Shown: in pieces, positions 62,217 through 64,000 of the stretch
How positions within the stretch are numbered: position 1 is the stretch's first letter
How the letters are laid out: each line of letters opens with the position of its first letter
DNA from: Fibrobacter sp. UWR3
Lineage (GTDB): Bacteria > Fibrobacterota > Fibrobacteria > Fibrobacterales > Fibrobacteraceae
Reading direction: 5' to 3'
NCBI RefSeq assembly: GCF_900143055.1
Contig: NZ_FRCW01000012.1
Location: 1 to 64,000 of the forward strand
Length of the DNA: 64,000 bases
Position numbers and translations under genes: made by a program
Notes under the pieces: model-generated
Database searches by the model: none
Seen by the model: the letters and a program-made list of their open reading frames with translations, nothing else
Told to the model about the DNA's origin: nothing

Positions 62217-62395
62217 GATGACCTCCATTGTTGAATTGAACTATAGTCAATATACATTTTTCCTCGTGCTGGTGCAAGTGGTGAAACTTGGGCCAAAAGG
62301 CTTATTTGAAGAAAAAGAAGCCTTTTGACCGTGCTAGAGCAAAAATATAATTTTAGCATGTCATAAAATGACAAAATGGAAAAGAAACGAGTTTT

Positions 62396-62448
62396 TTATA
62401 AAGGCCCAGAAAGAAGTCGATAAGTGGGTGAAGTAGGCTTGTGCCTTA
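62396..62448. repeat. Direct repeat: copy of flavodoxin 3' end (right)
   Basis: Right-hand copy; its core (AAGGCCCAGAAAGAAGTCGA to GGCT) is identical to the 3' end of the flavodoxin gene. It stands just before the AbiEii gene end. The surrounding 62217-62462 has no gene. Confidence 0.88.
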
Positions 62449-62462
62449 TGGGCGGAACTGGC

Positions 62463-63326
62463 TTATTGTTTCCACTCTTCGGTGATGGCACAGAAAAAGC
62501 TCTCGCTCCAGAGATTCAGTTTGTCGCTGTCGGCAATGAACGGGCGGACATCCCTTTTCGCCTCCTCGAAATCGACGGAGTGGAAACGTTCCTTTAGTAG
62601 ATCCTTGAGTCCATCAAAAGTCAAGGTGTCCGAACTTTTCCAGTGCCCGGTCTGTTCCATTCTTTTTTGCAGGTGCGGCAAGTTTACGCCCGTGTTCTGC
62701 GAGATATACCATACAAAGTCGTAGAAATCGCGACCCTTGACCCTGCTTTTCCATCCGCGACAAAGTAACGCGTGGAGTTTGCCCGCAAAAAGCGAGGGCC
62801 TGTCGTAGAGGCGAACCATGAAAGGTGATGGCAGCAGCCGATACTTGCTTTCGTAGGTGGCTGACTCTGGCGGATTCGTGTCCACCTCGAATTTGATTTT
62901 CAGGATTTCGTTCCCGGGAACAGGCAAGGGAGAGTGCTTTGCGGGAACAATTTTAAGCAAGTGCTTGAGCGTGTTGCCCTTGAGAAAGGCCGACTGCACC
63001 GGAGATCCGTGCGGCTTGCTTTTCGCTTCGACAGACATCTCCAGGCCGACAGAGTAGAGTTCTTCTTCAAGCACGCCAAAATAACGTGAAAGCTCGAAAC
63101 CTTCGTCTGGCTTAATCAACGAAAAGTCCAGGTCCTCCGAAAAACGGTCCAGCCCATAGAATATGCGGAGCGCCGTGCCGCCATAGAAGGCTGCCTTGTC
63201 AAAGAACCCTCCACGTGAAAGTCCGCACAGGGCGACTTCCTGCGAAATTTCCTTGAGGGCGTTCCTGTAGTCCGAAACGTTTTTGCAATTATATTTCGCA
63301 AGCATTGAATCAAGTACGTGAGCCAT
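62463..63326 (-). CDS. AbiEii-type nucleotidyltransferase toxin
   Basis: 287 residues. Nucleotidyltransferase motif FYGGTALRIFYGLDRFSEDLDFSL (about 48-71), followed by the AbiEii domain with a conserved RPSLFAGKLHALLCRGWKSRVKGRDFYDF block. Such toxins add nucleotides to tRNA or otherwise block growth upon phage infection. Two bases after the AbiEi-like gene. Confidence 0.85.
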   Translation of the reverse strand: MAHVLDSMLAKYNCKNVSDYRNALKEISQEVALCGLSRGGFFDKAAFYGGTALRIFYGLDRFSEDLDFSLIKPDEGFELSRYFGVLEEELYSVGLEMSVEAKSKPHGSPVQSAFLKGNTLKHLLKIVPAKHSPLPVPGNEILKIKFEVDTNPPESATYESKYRLLPSPFMVRLYDRPSLFAGKLHALLCRGWKSRVKGRDFYDFVWYISQNTGVNLPHLQKRMEQTGHWKSSDTLTFDGLKDLLKERFHSVDFEEAKRDVRPFIADSDKLNLWSESFFCAITEEWKQ

Positions 63327-63328
63327 GC

Positions 63329-63916
63329 CTACCTCATCTTGGACAGTATTTGTAGATTCTTCTTTCTGTACAGGGGGGCAACCTTTTCGATGAAGTCGAA
63401 ATCCAGGTTCCGAAAATCACCGACTTCGATGCGCAAGTTTTCGAACAGGAACGTTTCCATGGCGCGCTTGCCTGCAATCGGATGCTCCTTGTAGAGCTTG
63501 TCGCAAAGGGCCTTTTCGCAGGTGGCCATTGCGTAGGGCCTGTCTTCTGCGTTTTCGATATTGACTCCGTGCGGAAAGACGTCGGGCGGGACATCGGAAT
63601 ACGAAAACTCGCCGAAGGGCGTCTTGTACAGTTTGGTCTTGTTCTTCTTGAACGATGCGGAAGTAAAGAGATGGACGGCCTCGGGAATGAGCCCGTGCCT
63701 TGAAAGGGCATAATCGAAGGAAAGATACGATGGGCCGTAAATCGCCCCTGCAAGGGCTTCGCCCGGGGTGTTCTTGTCGGTCTCGTACAGCCCGCGGATA
63801 ACTTGCGTTATTTCGCCGCGCAGGGTCATTTGACGCAACTTCATTTGGGGCTGCCTGTATTTTTGACCAAGGTCTGAAAGGATTTCTGATACGGTTCTTA
63901 TCACGATTTCCTCCAA
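63329..63916 (-). CDS. AbiEi-type antitoxin
   Basis: 195 residues. N-terminal winged helix (MKLRQMTLRGEITQVIRGLYE) and C-terminal AbiEi domain (GPSYLSFDYALSRHGLIPE, then MATCEKALCDKLY). Represses the operon and counters the AbiEii toxin. GGAGG lies before the ATG. The remaining 84 bases of the window are AT-rich with no gene. Confidence 0.82.
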   Translation of the reverse strand: MEEIVIRTVSEILSDLGQKYRQPQMKLRQMTLRGEITQVIRGLYETDKNTPGEALAGAIYGPSYLSFDYALSRHGLIPEAVHLFTSASFKKNKTKLYKTPFGEFSYSDVPPDVFPHGVNIENAEDRPYAMATCEKALCDKLYKEHPIAGKRAMETFLFENLRIEVGDFRNLDFDFIEKVAPLYRKKNLQILSKMR

Positions 63917-64000
63917 TAACTATAAAAATAATATATTAACTGGAGAAAATCAAGTGGTTTTTTGAAAAATATGTTTTTTACGCTTCTCTTATGACATACA

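Overview
The window is almost certainly from a Fibrobacter-type bacterium (phylum Fibrobacterota). Three consecutive lipoproteins at 9.6-15.7 kb end in the FISUMP domain (Fibrobacter succinogenes major paralogous domain), lysine is made by the DapL route (dapF-dapL), and the coding style is otherwise that of a GC-moderate Gram-negative with many lipoproteins and outer-membrane barrels.

Left part (0-22 kb) is mostly housekeeping. A tight minus-strand operon reads hisE-hisG-HDOD/EAL regulator-recR-engB-mlaE-mlaF, with pyrC downstream. It is followed by a ClC-family channel, the three FISUMP lipoproteins, dapF, dapL, a sigma-54 activator of NifA type, a VWA-domain lipoprotein and a LysR regulator.

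Middle part (22-50 kb) is accessory DNA. Two copies of a ~207-nt element fold into a short hairpin plus a long rod with many compensatory base changes. They lie upstream of an unrecognised gene and of a single-chain restriction-modification enzyme whose reading frame has absorbed palindromic repeats. Then come truncated DUF4160 and DUF1016 remnants, a ParE/Phd toxin-antitoxin pair, envelope-directed redox enzymes, an ATPase + SEC-C pair bracketed by ~95-bp direct repeats, a GNAT toxin with a small antitoxin, a macrodomain + class M sirtuin operon, an arsenic operon whose arsR is split by an IS5-family element (inverted repeats and 4-bp target duplication visible), a PAP2 phosphatase, a DUF234 ATPase, a methyltransferase, a frameshifted DUF3943 gene, another LysR, an aldo/keto reductase and a MntA/HepT toxin-antitoxin pair.

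Right part (50-64 kb) is a complete phosphate regulon: pstS diverging from porin-pstC-pstA-pstB-phoU, then phoB-phoR and a PHO4-family transporter, with PhoB-like direct repeats at the promoters. Beyond it are a second GNAT toxin-antitoxin pair, bracketed by copies of the 3' end of the flavodoxin gene at 50.6-51.1 kb, and an AbiEi/AbiEii pair.

The most unusual signals are the paired rod elements with conserved alternative pairing (22.5-24.1 kb), and two accessory modules each flanked by direct copies of the 3' end of a neighbouring chromosomal gene with no recombinase gene inside. No tRNA, rRNA or CRISPR array was recognised.
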